Source: Eretmocerus hayati
Taxonomy: Eukaryota > Arthropoda > Insecta > Hymenoptera > Aphelinidae
Direction of reading: 5' to 3'
Length of the DNA: 64,000 bases
Assembly (NCBI GenBank): GCA_029851415.1
Contig: CM056744.1
Span: 16,375,268 to 16,439,267 of the forward strand
Part shown: positions 47,201-59,639 of the stretch, one piece after another
Numbering within the stretch: the stretch's first letter is position 1
How the letters are laid out: every line of letters begins with the position of its first letter
Position numbers and translations under genes: made by a program
Notes under the pieces: model-generated
What the model saw: the letters and a program-made list of their open reading frames with translations, nothing else
Database searches by the model: none
Told to the model about the DNA's origin: nothing

Positions 47201-48256
47201 GGGAAATCCATATGTTAATTGAAACTCAACCGTGAGTTTAGGAACCCATAATCTGTAATGACGTGTCCGGAATAATGTGCTATCTAGGAGCATCATCATA
47301 TGCCAGGAAGTACTTGTAGGGTTCTCACAATTGTGAAAGGATGATGGAACTGAAAGTGAAGATTGATCAACTACCGTTACAGAGGAAGTTGTAATGATAC
47401 CAGGAGGTGCCAAATGGTCTAAAATGGAAAGATAGGGAAAGAAGAAAGAAGAACGAAGGAGTGAGAAATAAACAGAGTATATGAAGATGCCCAAAGAAAG
47501 GGACGAAGAGAAAAGAAGAGATCTCACACTCGACCTTCTGCCGACATCACAGTGCTGAGCAAAGTGGGTCCTTGCACGGTCGATTCCGTTACATCTTCAG
47601 ATGATTTATAGCCGCCTCATTCACCAAAGAGACTCGATGAACCTCTGACGGCTTGTTACAGATTTCGCCCTCAACACCACTCAAGAGGAAGGAAAAAGAT
47701 CAATCAACAGTGAGTACACCATGAACCTATGCCTTGGTGTTGCAGTCTCACGTACACCATATCTTTGACAGGTAGTGCAAATAATTCAGCTCATCAACAA
47801 TTCAGTGTCTAATGTCAACCCCAAAGATGATCCTCGAATCTAGATCTTTATGGGAAGAATCTTTCATGAACAGGGGTTCCGCGATTGAGTCCTTCTTCGG
47901 TTCGGTCTTCAACTCCAGCTTGCACCAAAGCAAGCTCTTGTGCAACCTTCTTTGCTATACAAGAAGTATACGCGTATTTTGCAGGAACAATCTCTAACCT
48001 CTCCACTGAACTTCTTCATCTCTATGGGGACTATATGATTCCCGCATTTGTAATAAAGAACAAGGACTCCGACCCGCTAATTTTATTGACTAACCTGAGA
48101 CTTTCTTCTTGGGTTCCTACGACAATTCCTTCCATTCAAATTTTCCAAAGAAATGAACAAAAAGATGTACCGCAGAGAAGGAATATATTACACTTTACTC
48201 CTGGTCTTGAAGATGGATAAATTCTCCGAGTATCAAGGAATTGTGGGAGAACCTAA

Positions 48257-48547
48257 GGGTGCGTCCACAAATAATGCATTTGCATGCATATGCAGTGCAT
48301 AATTTGCATATGCACTGCACACGTGCAAATGTGCATCTTATCGAACTTGAGCAAAAATTGAAGGGCTCACATCAGATAATTACTACTTTGAATCGGGTCG
48401 GATGTTTGCTTTGTTACCGGCTGATCTGAAGCAGAAATCGACAAAATCTGTCTGGATTTGGGTGAAATTCATTGAGCTGCACGTGCGCAGTGCATATGCG
48501 CAGTGTACACTGTGTATGCATTCATATGCATATTTGTGGACGCACCC
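48257..48547. mobile_element. TIR element of 291 bp rich in TGCAT motifs
   Basis: Ends are GGGTGCGTCCACAAATAATG and its near reverse complement ending TTTGTGGACGCACCC. The interior is crowded with TGCAT, ATGCA and CACGTG-like words near both ends. No coding frame. Flanks give no clear target duplication (TAA left, TCA right). Confidence 0.7.
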
Positions 48548-49017
48548 TCAGGGTGAATATTGTAAAAGTAGATACAAAACAACCCTAGCAATTGTATCAG
48601 TCACTGGGAAACAGATATAAATAGTCTTGAGGAGAACGATGGTCAAGCCACTACAGAATTGAGTGAATAGAAGAATAAATGAATGGAAATATCTCAGTTA
48701 AATGTCAAAAATTTTAGCATAATAGGCTGGACGATGAAATTTCTATAGGGAGTTTTATGTCATTCACATCAAACAATCAGATCACCGTTATCTTTATCAA
48801 GACACCTAGTTCAAACTTCAATATCCAGAAATTCCACATTCCTTGAGGAAAGTTTGTTTGAGAACATGATAGGTTCGATTATCACATCACCCCCTTCATC
48901 TGAAAAAATTTTGTTCCATCCATCCCTAGAAAAGCTCATCCGTCCGGCCCCCATATCTCTCCAAAGCTCCTGGAAATCGCAGCACGTCCCCAAGTACAAC
49001 GAAAAGCTCAACGACAC

Positions 49018-49512
49018 CTGTGCCGGTGATACGTCGTCTTCGCTATTCCAACCAGGCAGCGAGCCAGAAACTACACTATTCACCACACAAGAAGTCGCAA
49101 TAGTATTAGTAGCTGGCCTTGGTTGCTGTTTTTGTTGCTGTTGCTGTTGTTGTCTTCTCTGTCTAAGACGCCTAGCCAGACACTGAAGTACCGCCAAATC
49201 AGACGGTTGGCTTTGAAGAGCGTCAACTGAATTATACTGCCTTCTTGAGAATCCAGACTTTTTTGAAGATATTCCAGACTTAACACATGAACTGACACCA
49301 ACACTAGAACCAATACCACTAACACTATCAAATTTTCTATATTCGAAATTCCCGCCACGTTCAAGAGCTGAATCCGAACTGTCTGCTCTTTTTGGATCGT
49401 TGCTAAAATTCGATTCGGATACGTCACCATTAATTTTTGCAAAACGTGATACGAGCTCGTCAAACTCGTGTATCTGAGCTCGGCTAGACTCAGATGATGA
49501 GATACCCTGCAT
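49018..49512 (-). CDS. Candidate first coding exon (Gln-rich), possibly of the Mitf gene
   Basis: A 242-codon minus-strand reading frame ends with a stop at 48811; its first ATG is at 49512. The product begins MQGISSSESSRAQ, is Ser-rich, and carries a polyglutamine run at about residues 125-133 (RRQQQQQQQKQQ). A CAG|GTGTCG donor at 49017/49018 would end the exon after 165 codons in phase 0, which is what the exon at 42622-42776 needs. An in-frame stop lies just upstream of the ATG, so it is a plausible true start. The link to Mitf rests on strand, order, phase and composition only; I see no family motif. The alternative is a separate 233-codon single-exon gene reading through to 48811. The donor is weak beyond the first three intron bases. 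Confidence 0.42.
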
Positions 49513-51500
49513 GTCCCGTAAGCTTGCAAATTTTTTCACTATTTCTTCGCACTACTATTATTATTTTATAAAACATTCACAAGGATTTTCAACATTTCTA
49601 TTCTGAGGTTGGAACATTTTGAGGTTATGTCGATGGGAATTCCTTGTTTTTACGTTTTTGAATGACGACACGCGCGGTAGAGTAGTCGCGGAGATACTAC
49701 CTGTGTGCCACGGCCGTGAGAGTTGAAGAAGATTATTCTGACTATGTCTTTCTTTATATCTTTCTCTGTCTGACTCTTGGATCTAGCGCAAGTTGAGCTT
49801 TTTTGGCTGCCAGTCGTGAGAGAGTAACTAGTAAGATATGACGCTGTGAAAAGACCAGACGAGTTTATTCATGTGCGATTGAGCTTTTTGGCGCGTAATC
49901 TTCAAAAGAGAAAGATGGGGAGGGGAATGTTGAGTTAGGAAATAAATTGAGCTTATGCGGGATGGATGATGGGTGATTGGATATTGATCAGGATAGGCTT
50001 CCTGGAAATTCCTTCACAAATAAAACAAAGTTTAGGGAATGAAATTTTCTCTTCTCGGCAGAATAAGAATGATGAAATTTCCCGAACGTTATTTCATTCA
50101 CGATACTGGTAAGATTGCTCAAATTTGATATCTTCGCCACGTCACAGTGGAAAATCGAAGCAAATTTTTGGTATTCAGTAGTGGGTGTTGAGGTACATGC
50201 TAAGAATCCGAGAATTTCTTTCAATTTCCCATAGTGCGCCGTAGCTGAGAAGTGTGACGAAAGTTTCTAAGGCCCGATGAAAGGGCTGACCAACGGTCAT
50301 TGTAACCGATATTTTTCATCACTTTCCAAATTTGGACGTGATATGAAATGATATTGATGGGATTTATATCCACAAATGATGAATAACCAAAATCGGGGAT
50401 CCCACCCATCATATCAGTACAATTACTGCCTATTGGTAAGTGTCATCAACTCACCAAATCTTATAATCAATTCCAATGGCTCAGAGCTCACTCCATGAGA
50501 TAAGGATATCTTCCTAGTTAGATACTGAGATTCTCAAACGGCTAAAACACATAAGTTTCTATTATCAAATAGAAATTCTTAATGTTAGTAATAATCTTTC
50601 AAAAAATTGAGATCAATCATTCGAAAAATATCCATTCCCAGGCAAATCTCAGGAATTTTGGTGATCTGAATTGTTTTTAATGGGAAGGCACAAAAAAGTG
50701 TCCCACCAATCTGACTAGAAATTGACATTAAAATGTGTCGGCCACGAATTTGCGTGACTATTCCTCGCTTGTGGGTCCACTTTCGTTTGCTTGCCCGGAG
50801 ATTCAATAATCACAGGCCCCAAATTGAGCTTACACTTCCTAGGTTTGAATCAGTCCGACCCAGAAATACAAGCAATCGCGAAAATTTCCACGGTACTCAT
50901 CCTTTTATAAGCAGATACTCTGATGAAGAATTTCAATATTCTTCTCACTGTTGGACCTTTAGATGAGAAATACATAGAGATAGATTCATCATGATTATTC
51001 GAAAATCGGTTATTTCATTTCAAAGACAATTATTCATATTAATGCAGTATAGTGCAATCTCCCATTTTGTAATACCATTTGCAGGATTTGATATCATTCA
51101 ATGGAGACATAAAATTCTAAAGACTGCAATGACTTAGTAATTAATGTGAGTTGCATCAGAAAGCTCTTACCTACGATCCTTTCATTCAGGAAGAAAAATT
51201 AAATGTAGCTACGTAACGCTCATATTTTCAACATCAAACTAAGAATCAGCGTAGAAGATAGAGCAGAAGGTGAAGGTTGCAGCTGTTGACAATGAATTCG
51301 TTCTCCGACTATTCCCGGTCCAGATTTTGCAAGAGGAATATTTCCGTGCCGAGAATCTGGTGCGTATATTTATAGCAACTTATTCAGAGTATTCGAATCG
51401 ATAGGACTCTATTTCTAAACTGCAACCAAGCTTCCCCAGAGATCATGAATGAGCTCGCTTTAAAGATGGCTAGCTCGTTCATTAATAACAGAGTTAGCAA
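49513..51500. other. Upstream region of the Gln-rich exon and beyond; no gene recognised
   Basis: The first 250 bases above 49512 are likely 5' UTR and promoter for the minus-strand exon: the frame is closed by a stop just upstream, and a TATA-like GATATAAAG lies on the minus strand near 49758. The remainder shows no gene or repeat I can support. Confidence 0.35.
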
Positions 51501-51513
51501 CTCTCAGAGGAGA

Positions 51514-51522
51514 GTATATAAA
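51514..51522 (+). promoter_or_regulatory. TATA box
   Basis: TATATAAAA about 140 bases before the ATG at 51660; the best core-promoter candidate for the small two-exon gene. Confidence 0.4.
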
Positions 51523-51659
51523 ACACTGTATCAATAAATTGTGGACTGATAATCGAATTTGAACAATTAGGATGATGATCCGTACTGATGAGTTGATTAA
51601 CTTGTTAATTGTGCGTAATTAATCATCTTAGAGAGTTTATAGAAATCCGATGAATTATA

Positions 51660-51862
51660 ATGGTGGTAGTCAGGTGTGAGTTTTTCTTATTGACATCTAA
51701 TGAAATCTGCATTATTAATTTCATTCTCTTCTTTTCAGTCCAGTTATGCCAGCAATGAGACGAGAAGGTGAATTCCCACTTTCAGAGGAAAAGAAGGTTG
51801 TAGATCACGTAGAAAGTTCTAAAATTTTCGTGGAGAGTTGTAAGAGATCCACAAGAAGGTAG
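51660..51862 (+). CDS. Candidate small two-exon gene, 45-codon product of unknown function
   Basis: A TATATAAAA box at 51514-51522 precedes an ATG at 51660. Exon one (51660-51673) ends at a CAG|GTGTGAGT donor. A 65-nt intron ends in a long pyrimidine tract and CAG at 51736-51738. Exon two (51739-51862) continues the frame to a TAG. The product begins MVVVSPVMPAMRREGEF and is charged, with no recognised family. TATA box, strong splice signals and frame continuity agree, but the protein is short and the exon could instead continue through a weak AG|GTAGTC donor at the stop. It may be chance. Confidence 0.33.
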
Positions 51863-53699
51863 TCTTAAAATTTTGCTTGGAATATTTTCACCCCAAATTA
51901 TAGTTAATATATCATGAAATTTCAATAACCCGAGACTATCATCATCCAATGATTCAGATTAAGCGTAATCTAACTCAAGTTCGATGCATTCTTCTTTGAG
52001 GTGCCATAAAATTTACTTGTAGACATTACTAAAATTTACAGAGTGTTACATCTCTTTTTTTGTCATAACTTCACTCGTTCAAGTGGACTAAAGATATATA
52101 TATGAGATAATATGGCAAACTCGGCAATGTTTTGAGATAAAGCCCTATCTACATATGTTTAGAAAAAAATTTGAAGCTTGAAGTGATGAGATTTCAGTTG
52201 TAACAAATCTCGGTTGTGTGCTAAACCCAAAGAAACATCTCATAGATTAATTTTTGAATCTTTTTCATGGTACCTATCGCATCTTGAAATTTCCAGGTCC
52301 ACTTCAAAATCCACTGCAAGCTCAAGGATTCAGCATTATTACGAAAATTGGAAGCACCTTTATCACGATAATTTGATCAATGGTATGGCATTTGAATTAC
52401 TCAAAACTTGCTACCCTTAACTAACACTGTGATAGTATTTTGACACCACCAGAATTTGTTCTACGGCTGATACGCTGGAAGTTCTTCCCAGCCTACTTTG
52501 ATGAGACCTAATTGTGGTGACAAAACCATTTCAGGAGTGAATCTTGCAGCATTTCATATGGTTTTTTCAAAAATCATAAGCTTTTTCATCAGCCTAACCT
52601 ACAAAAGTGATTTCAAGAATTTCTCGCGGAAATCAGACCAATTTTCTACGATTCCATTATATTTATACTGATTCACAAGTTCTCCAAGTTCATCCAGATA
52701 ATTTTTTCATAACATTTTCTCAAAAAATTTTCAAAAGGAAGACAATGTGTCAAAAGTTCAACAAAGTAGTTCAAACGTCCCAAAATCTCACAGTGATGAT
52801 AAAGGGTTGATTAGAAAATATGCTACATTCCTAAAATCTCAGCGATATTTTGGATTACATTCCAATTACATAAATTCGAATGAGAATCATCACTTGGTCA
52901 TCAGAATGGAGATGAATCACTGCAGTTCGGTAACCCGTATATGCAGATTTTTCCTCCTGAGATATCCATAATTACCAAATTTATCAGTGTCGAAGCAACT
53001 AGAATAGAATTTCGAGATGAATTCGATCAGACAATGCAAACATCAAAATAAAATGGAATTCGAAAATCAATGACGGATACATCCCTGTTTATATCGAACA
53101 TACATATGCGAGAACCCCTCATGCACCACCCTTGCATTTTAAGCCCTGCATCTTCTTATCATTTGTACACGGTGAGTCGAAAAATTTGACGGTACAAATC
53201 GCAAAAAAAAAAACGTGGGCTCCATATTCCTTGGAACGAAAATTATCACTCAAACAACAATATCGGAATAAGAGATCAGTTCATATTTTGTTTGATTCGG
53301 ATAAGAGGTCAATCACTGATTGGCGTACGTGAGGTCACTGATTCTTCAATACATAGTGTAAAACGAACATGGAGCCGACTAAGTGAATGAATTGGACTGT
53401 ACACATCAGTCTGTGAATCAAAAACTCTCTACAATGATGAATCAGTGCATGCAATGATCGATTTACTGGAAACTGATCCAACTTTCGACCATAGAATTTT
53501 CATCGATTGTCAGTATTTTTCCACAGATAGTCAGTATTGCTCAACACCTTGTACAAAGAGAATGATGTTCGCATGCCAAAAAATAGTTTCCTTGATCGTA
53601 ACTACTATCATAGAGTGTACACTAATTTCGAATCCTCTGACTGGATCCTGAAAGTGAATATTGGCTCAAGTTTTGAGGCTAATTGACTCATAGCAAAGT

Positions 53700-54350
53700 A
53701 GCTCAAATCTGACTTGAAATTTGGAGCCGAATATCGCCCTTTTGGGGTCAAAATTGACTCCGACAAAGGCTCATAATTAGCACAGTCTGATGAAATCCAT
53801 GATTGAATCTGTTTCAAATTCTTCAGAGATGTAAGACAGACATCATCATCATTGTGAATCTGCTTAGTCCCACTTATTCACCTAATCTCTTGACAGTTAA
53901 AATTCTCAATCATGTGTACACTCACCGAACAAAACATCTGAACAAATCTGGAAGAGCTTTCCGTCTTTGGTCTGCTGTTTCAATCTAAATCAGACCATTT
54001 GTGGTGTCTTGATAATTGTAATTGTATATTGAACCTACCAGAATTGAAATCCAACCTCAAAATTCCAAACAGCAGCTCAGAGACAGAAAAACCTCTCCGT
54101 GATCTTCCAGATATTATGTCCGCCGAGTGTATACTTACCGGACAAAATATCTGCACAAATCTCAAGAAAATGTTTGTCCCTAAGCCGTTGTTTGAATCTC
54201 TTTAGACCGTTTCTGGTGCTTTGATAATCGCAACCTCACACTCAACATTTTAGAGTTGGAACCTAGGAACAAAATTTCAAATAGCAGTTGTGGGACGAAA
54301 AAGTTCTTTCAAATTCGTGCAGATATTATCCGTCCGGTGAGAGTACATAC
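53700..54350 (+). repeat. Degenerate tandem repeat, 213-bp period
   Basis: Phrases such as ACCGAACAAAACATCTGAAC (53924) and ACCGGACAAAATATCTGCAC (54137) recur 213 bases apart. Others recur with the same spacing, for example CAGACCATTTGTGGTGTCTTG and its relative near 54206. A third partial unit ends near 54350. The overlapping 204-codon frame at 54256 starts inside the repeat. Confidence 0.65.
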
Positions 54351-56624
54351 CCAAATCGACAATAATGTACTAATCAACAATAACAATATGTCATCCCAAC
54401 ACAACAAAATTTCCCTACAATATACACCTACCCCCCACCATTCTCACAGAACTTCCGGCAACCTTTACAGAAGCATTTTAACTCCCAAAAATCCAAATAA
54501 TGCTCACGGAAGACAAGAGAAGATATATCGTGGTGACATAAATCCTCTACGCTTCAGTGCAATATATAATCAAACCTCCAAGCCGCAGACTGAAAATCCA
54601 ATTCCGTCGTCACTCGGACTTTCGCATCTCTGTGACCATGCATTTATGTACGTATATATAGACCAAAACTCTAGCAAAATTCACTCGTCTGGCACTTGCT
54701 GGGCCAACGAAGATAAACAGGAGCTGAATATAAGGGATAAAACGGAGAGCAGAACGATGTTACGGAAGCTTCTAACGGAAGTTGGGCTAAGTATGTGCTC
54801 ACTCAGAGGGGAAGGTTGCAACAGAGAAGACTACATAGTAGGAAGATTGAGGTTAGGATGTATAGAATGAAAGCTTGAGATGGTCAAAAAGAATGAGAAA
54901 ATTGGTCAAAGAATAAAGTAGGGACGACGACGAAGAGGCATTGAATTTATTTGAAAACTCGAGCCAAGCTTGAAATTCTTGTCTTCTCAGAACGTCGAAA
55001 GGAAGGAGGGGGGCGGGGGGATGAGTGGGGTGGGAATTCTCAGCGATTATGGAGTCATTCCTATATTTTATTCCGCTAATGAGGAATACAGGCAGCCCCC
55101 GGTATTCGCGGCATTTTCTTTATACGCATTAACCGCGAATAGCGGGGGCTGCCTGTAGTACCCAGTATCATCAATCTCATCATAACTATTAACCGAAATC
55201 ATACAGAATTCTCAATCTTACTTCATCATTGATATAAAACCTCGAATTAAGTTCGATTCGTTGAAATATTCTGCAATATTGAATCAGAATTCATCCTTTC
55301 AGACCACTCTGTAATACTTGAGCTATGTGTTTTTTATTACTTCGATTGAGATAGACTAAAGATAATCGGGGAATATTTGACCCTCGCGAGTGCTTAATTC
55401 TTGTTTCTCATAAGATTTCTAAAGTTGAACGCGATCCAATTTGGCTGTCATTAAGAGTCAGGGGATCGAGGTGGTTCAGTGCTTAAGAAATTGAATGACT
55501 GTAAAGAGGTTTGGTTAGATAAAAGTAGAAGAAGAATTGATAGAGCTTGGACACAACTTCTCAAGCTTGCGGGATCATCGAGAAATGAAAAATCCGTGCT
55601 TCAATGAATTTTCTCAGCTGCAAAATTGTTCATCTATTAGGATGGGATCGGAAAAACTGAGTATGTTGTATACATGTATAGATCATATCCAAGAACAAGG
55701 CAAGAGACAAATATTCGTTTCAAAGTATTGCTGAATTCATGGGCGAAAATGTCTGTATTCTGTTCGGCTAAAATTCAAATTTTAGACATATACGCACGGG
55801 AGTATACTGAACTGTTCCCACTCCTTTTGAAAAACATTCATTGATGACATTCGCCATATCCAATTTTTTCTATCGAGCAACTATGATATTTATTCGAACG
55901 ATTGTGAAATGAGGCGAGATGTGTCCAATTTCGCGAAATCGAAGCCAACTCAGTCTATATTTGATCAAGAGGGATGACTGACTCTTTTGAGAACTCGCGA
56001 CAGACTGTACCTAACTTACTTCCACGCTTGAGACAGTGAAACTCGGCGATAGCATGAAAAACATACCCGTCATCGACAAACAGGGACATGCAGTGATATG
56101 ACTCGAATAAAATCTCGGACTTTGCCTCTTTTTATCATGATGAACACGTCCTGAGCTGTAAAGATGGGCCATAGTCACTGCAAAGTCTAAACAAGCGCAT
56201 AGAAACATGTTGACTAAATCCTCCACGACTAACTCAAATTTCATGTACTTGTATGTGCAAAATATACAATTCAGTCCAAGATATGAAATCCGTGAGCTCA
56301 GGGATGGTAGACAATCGCCGCACACGCTGTTTGACCGGCAGATTTGATACCTCAGACTCTTTCTCTTTTTGAAACCGTTCACAGCTCTGGTTGTAGTGTA
56401 CCAAATCGACTCGATTAGTGGGTTATTCTAATGAAAACTTTGACGTCCGCAACACTCGCACTATTAGAATTATTATGAAGTACTTTTCTATAAACTCTCG
56501 CGCATTACAAGTCGCAAATAATGCGCATACATGAGTTATGTAAAATTAGCATCGATGCCGCTTTTGCGGGCGAGAAGTTGTTGAAACTTTGGATCAGGGC
56601 GAACGTGACAAATACAACCGTCAT
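54351..56624. other. No gene recognised between tandem repeat and LTR element
   Basis: It contains a 204-codon plus-strand frame ending at 54870 that starts within a tandem repeat and shows no domain, the 67-bp mini-element, and a minus-strand frame at 56011-56382 without recognisable features. Confidence 0.4.
55089..55155. mobile_element. 67-bp pogo/Tigger-type mini-element with TA duplication
   Basis: CAGGCAGCCCCCGGTATTCG at the left end is mirrored at the right end (with one mismatch in the stem). TA flanks at 55087-55088 and 55156-55157. The CAGGCAG-CCCC end style fits pogo/Tigger elements. Little more than its two ends remain. Confidence 0.7.
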
Positions 56625-56916
56625 TGTTCATCCATGGGATGGTAATGGTGGTTCGATGCAGGAAAAGGCCGGTAGATTCATAGTGAATCCAAGATCTATT
56701 TGATGAGCTAATTATAATAAGCTCGAGGTGGTGGTGTGTGTCATGCCCGCGTCGTGCGCGATCCACGGGGAGACTGACTGGAACGGAGAGAGCCGTCGGC
56801 GGAGCGCCTTGTGACGGCGTGTATATTACTCGTTCAACCAACGTCGAGCGCGTAAGCGCGTATGTGTGTATGTGTGTGTAGTAATCGCGTACACTTGATC
56901 GGTGTATACATAAACA
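56625..56916 (-). repeat. 3' LTR of the BEL/Pao element
   Basis: Begins TGTTCATCC and ends CATAAACA on the plus strand (TG...CA). It is nearly identical to 62577-62868 with a handful of differences, which argues for a fairly young insertion despite the broken genes. Confidence 0.92.
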
Positions 56917-57173
56917 TCCTCCCACCTCGGCTGAAATGAGAGCTTAATTCTAATTTATGAATTTGAGAAAAAATAAGATCATTTTTGCTATGAAATTCAG
57001 GTTCAAATATTGAACAAAAAACAAAGAAAGAGCATGATTCAATTCCAAAACTTAATAAAATCTTAGTATTAAACTTGGAGAACACACAATTGTCTCTGTA
57101 TAATTGTCTTTCAAAACGCGCAATATTCATGCACTGTACACTGCACTATGCACTGCACCAGACTGCGAGGTGT

Positions 57174-58301
57174 CTATTCACCGTCCTTGGGTAGAGTGAG
57201 TCTTACCAATTTCACTATTGGTCGATCGAGAGTAGTCGTTGAAGTACGGATTTGCACTACTCGAACGTTCCCATCCTTGTCCGGGGAAACTTTGATGACT
57301 CGACCAAGTGGCCATCTAGCTGGTGGAGTGGTCTCGTTTCGTATCAGAACGAGATCACCCTCGTTGAAGTTTGGCTGCGGCTTGGTCCATTTGACTCGTT
57401 TTTGTAGAGTTTGTAGATACTGGTTCGACCATCGCTCCCACAGTTGCTGTACCATTTGAGTGGTGCGTTTCCAGCGGCGTAACGGCGGTACTTTGTCGTC
57501 AGCTATCCTATTTTCCAGTAGCAAAAAAGACTGTTCCCCAATTAAAAAATGAGCAGGAGTCAACACGGACAAATCTGATGGATCGTCATTCAAGGGCATG
57601 AGAGGTCTTGATATTAGGCAAGCCTCCACTTGACATAGCAACGTGGAAAATCCCTCATACGTGAGAATAGTTTCTCCCACTACCCTCTTGAGGTGATGTT
57701 TCACTGCCTTGACCCCAGCCTCCCATATTCCTCCAAAATGCGGAGCATTGGGCGGAATCCAACGCCACGAAGTACCCGAGTTGCTAAGAGACTGGGAAAT
57801 GAATCTGCAGTATTCGGAACCCTTTGTGTATATCTTACGGAGTTCGGAAACAGATTCAACGAAATTTGTGCCATGATCGCTCATCAGAAGCTCACAAAAA
57901 CCTCTTCGTGCTATAAATCGTTTGAAAGCTGCTGGAAATGCTTCAGTGCTATAATCAGAAACGACCTCCAAGTGTACCGCTTTGGTACTCAAGCAAACAA
58001 AAATAGCGAAGTACCCCTTGTATGATTTTTGACCGCGAAAACGCGATGCAAGTAGTTGAAAAGGGCCCGCGTAATCCACACCGGATCGTGAGAAGGAACG
58101 CGAGGGTGTCACGTGTTTTATAGGTAGCTCAGCCATCAACTGATGAGGACGAGGAGCTCTATATCTTTGACAGCTTATACATCGATTTATATAAGTTTTT
58201 ACCCCCCTTCGCCCCTGAATAATCCAAAACATTTGTCTTATGGCAGACAAGGTTAATTGTATACCCCCATGCACCGTTAGCTGATGAAAATGACGGATCA
58301 A
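57174..58301 (-). pseudogene. BEL/Pao integrase region of pol
   Basis: An open frame of 375 codons without its own upstream context. An HHCC zinc-binding N-terminus (His residues near 4-11, CISC near 43) leads into a DDE integrase core: GVDYAGPF (first Asp), MSDHGTNF (second Asp) and FGGIWEAGV (Glu). A C-terminal BEL-type domain follows (PPARWPLGRV then a final VKLVRLTLP). It inserts element cDNA into the genome. It is intact internally but cut off from the rest of pol by a frameshift near 58300. Confidence 0.9.
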
Positions 58302-58922
58302 TAATGACGTGATTTAGCAGGCAAGATGATAGGGTACTTTTCATCTTCACTGATATTTGCATGCTTCAGTCTACCATTGACGCTTATGAGGCCATGACGT
58401 AAAACTGGATTGAGTCTTGCAATAGAGCTCGACTTTTCGACAATCTTATTTTTCAGTGAACTTTTGAATTCATTTGGGAAATGAGCTAATTGCGTCAAAT
58501 AACTCTAAATGAGTTTGGCATGGTGAATCTCTTCTGGCTCGATCAATTCTTCAGAAGCGATTGGAAACGTAGAGATCACAAGCGAAGCGCGTGCTTTGGT
58601 ATCAACCAGTCGAGATTCTTGCAACAATCTTGAAATGAAGCGCATCACGTACACTGTGATTCGTGAGAGTTTCGATAAAGAGGAATAATTTTCAATCAAA
58701 TCCCAAATGTTCACCTCTGAACTATAAAAAATCACTGTATTTACATTCATAGTTTTTGCTTCGATTGAATCTGGATTTTCGATTTGATTATTGGGATTCA
58801 AATCGACGTAATTGACCTTGATCCAATCATTATTATTGTCACGCAAATTTGACGGACCTTCTCACCACAATTTTTCAGAAACCAGTTCATCCCCTAAGCG
58901 CCCCCTTGAAGCCCGCAGGATC
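58302..58922 (-). pseudogene. BEL/Pao pol, broken linker between RNase H and integrase
   Basis: Pieces at 58505-58846 and 58298-58498 lie in different frames. They show features typical of this part of BEL pol, including RLNPVLRHGLISVNGRL, the usual lead into integrase. A stop and a frameshift just after the RNase H region (near 58920) and a stop near 58500 break the frame. Confidence 0.75.
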
Positions 58923-59594
58923 TTAACTACCTTCAATATGATGCCACGTGGCTTTCGGAATCATAGTAATGATTTTTGCACACCTATTAGTGACAAAAGT
59001 CGGCCAATTCGATGATGATTTGTTAATCCAATGCAGGACATCTTGTGAGTCACAATGTACATGGATAGAAAAAGATTCTAGTTTTAGCGCCAAAGCAAAA
59101 GGTCTGAGCAATTTTGCTGCCACCACAGCCGCACACAACTCAAGCTTAGGAGTTGATCGAACATTTAATGGAGCTAACTTTGATTTCGCCCCCAATAACG
59201 TGACTTTAGTGCAATCATCTAAAATCCTGAGATATACGACCGCGGCATAAGCTGTGTAAGATGCATCGGAGTAGCCGTGAAGCTCATATTTTTGCGGAGT
59301 ATTTTTGATACCTAAATACCGAGGAATCCTCAACTCAGATATATGAGATAATGAGTTGTACCATTTATCGAAGGTTTCTTGAAGTTCAACGGGTAATACC
59401 TCATCCCAAGATTTTTTCTTGATCCACAGTGACTGCACGAATTTCTTTCCTGCGACTACCGTAGGTGTAATCCATCCTAACGGGTCAAAGATTCTCGCGA
59501 GTTTAGAAAGAGCTAATCGTTTTGTAAGAGGACCAGAAACTGGGTCAAGAGACATAGTCCGGGAGCTCGTGAACTTTTTTGTGCCATATTTCAT
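58923..59594 (-). pseudogene. BEL/Pao A17-type/RNase H region of pol
   Basis: The frame of 223 codons starts inside pol. LARIFDPLGWITP is the hallmark of the Pao-type domain after reverse transcriptase. RNase H acids are visible in HGYSDASYTAYAAV (Asp), TPKLELCAAV (Glu) and VHCDSQDVLHWI (Asp). It would degrade template RNA during cDNA synthesis. The reverse transcriptase that should precede it is absent. Confidence 0.88.
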
Positions 59595-59639
59595 AAAGGC
59601 TGGAAAGGTACTTAAAATGTTGTCTTTGATGTACCTAAC

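Noticed and set aside
46967..47527. 186-codon minus-strand frame
   Set aside because: Largely the complement of dispersed-repeat copy C. The Phe/Ser-rich start is low-complexity sequence.
54256..54870. 204-codon plus-strand frame
   Set aside because: It starts inside a tandem repeat and has no domain, no clear promoter and a biased Asn/Ser/His composition. Kept only as a note in the surrounding stretch.
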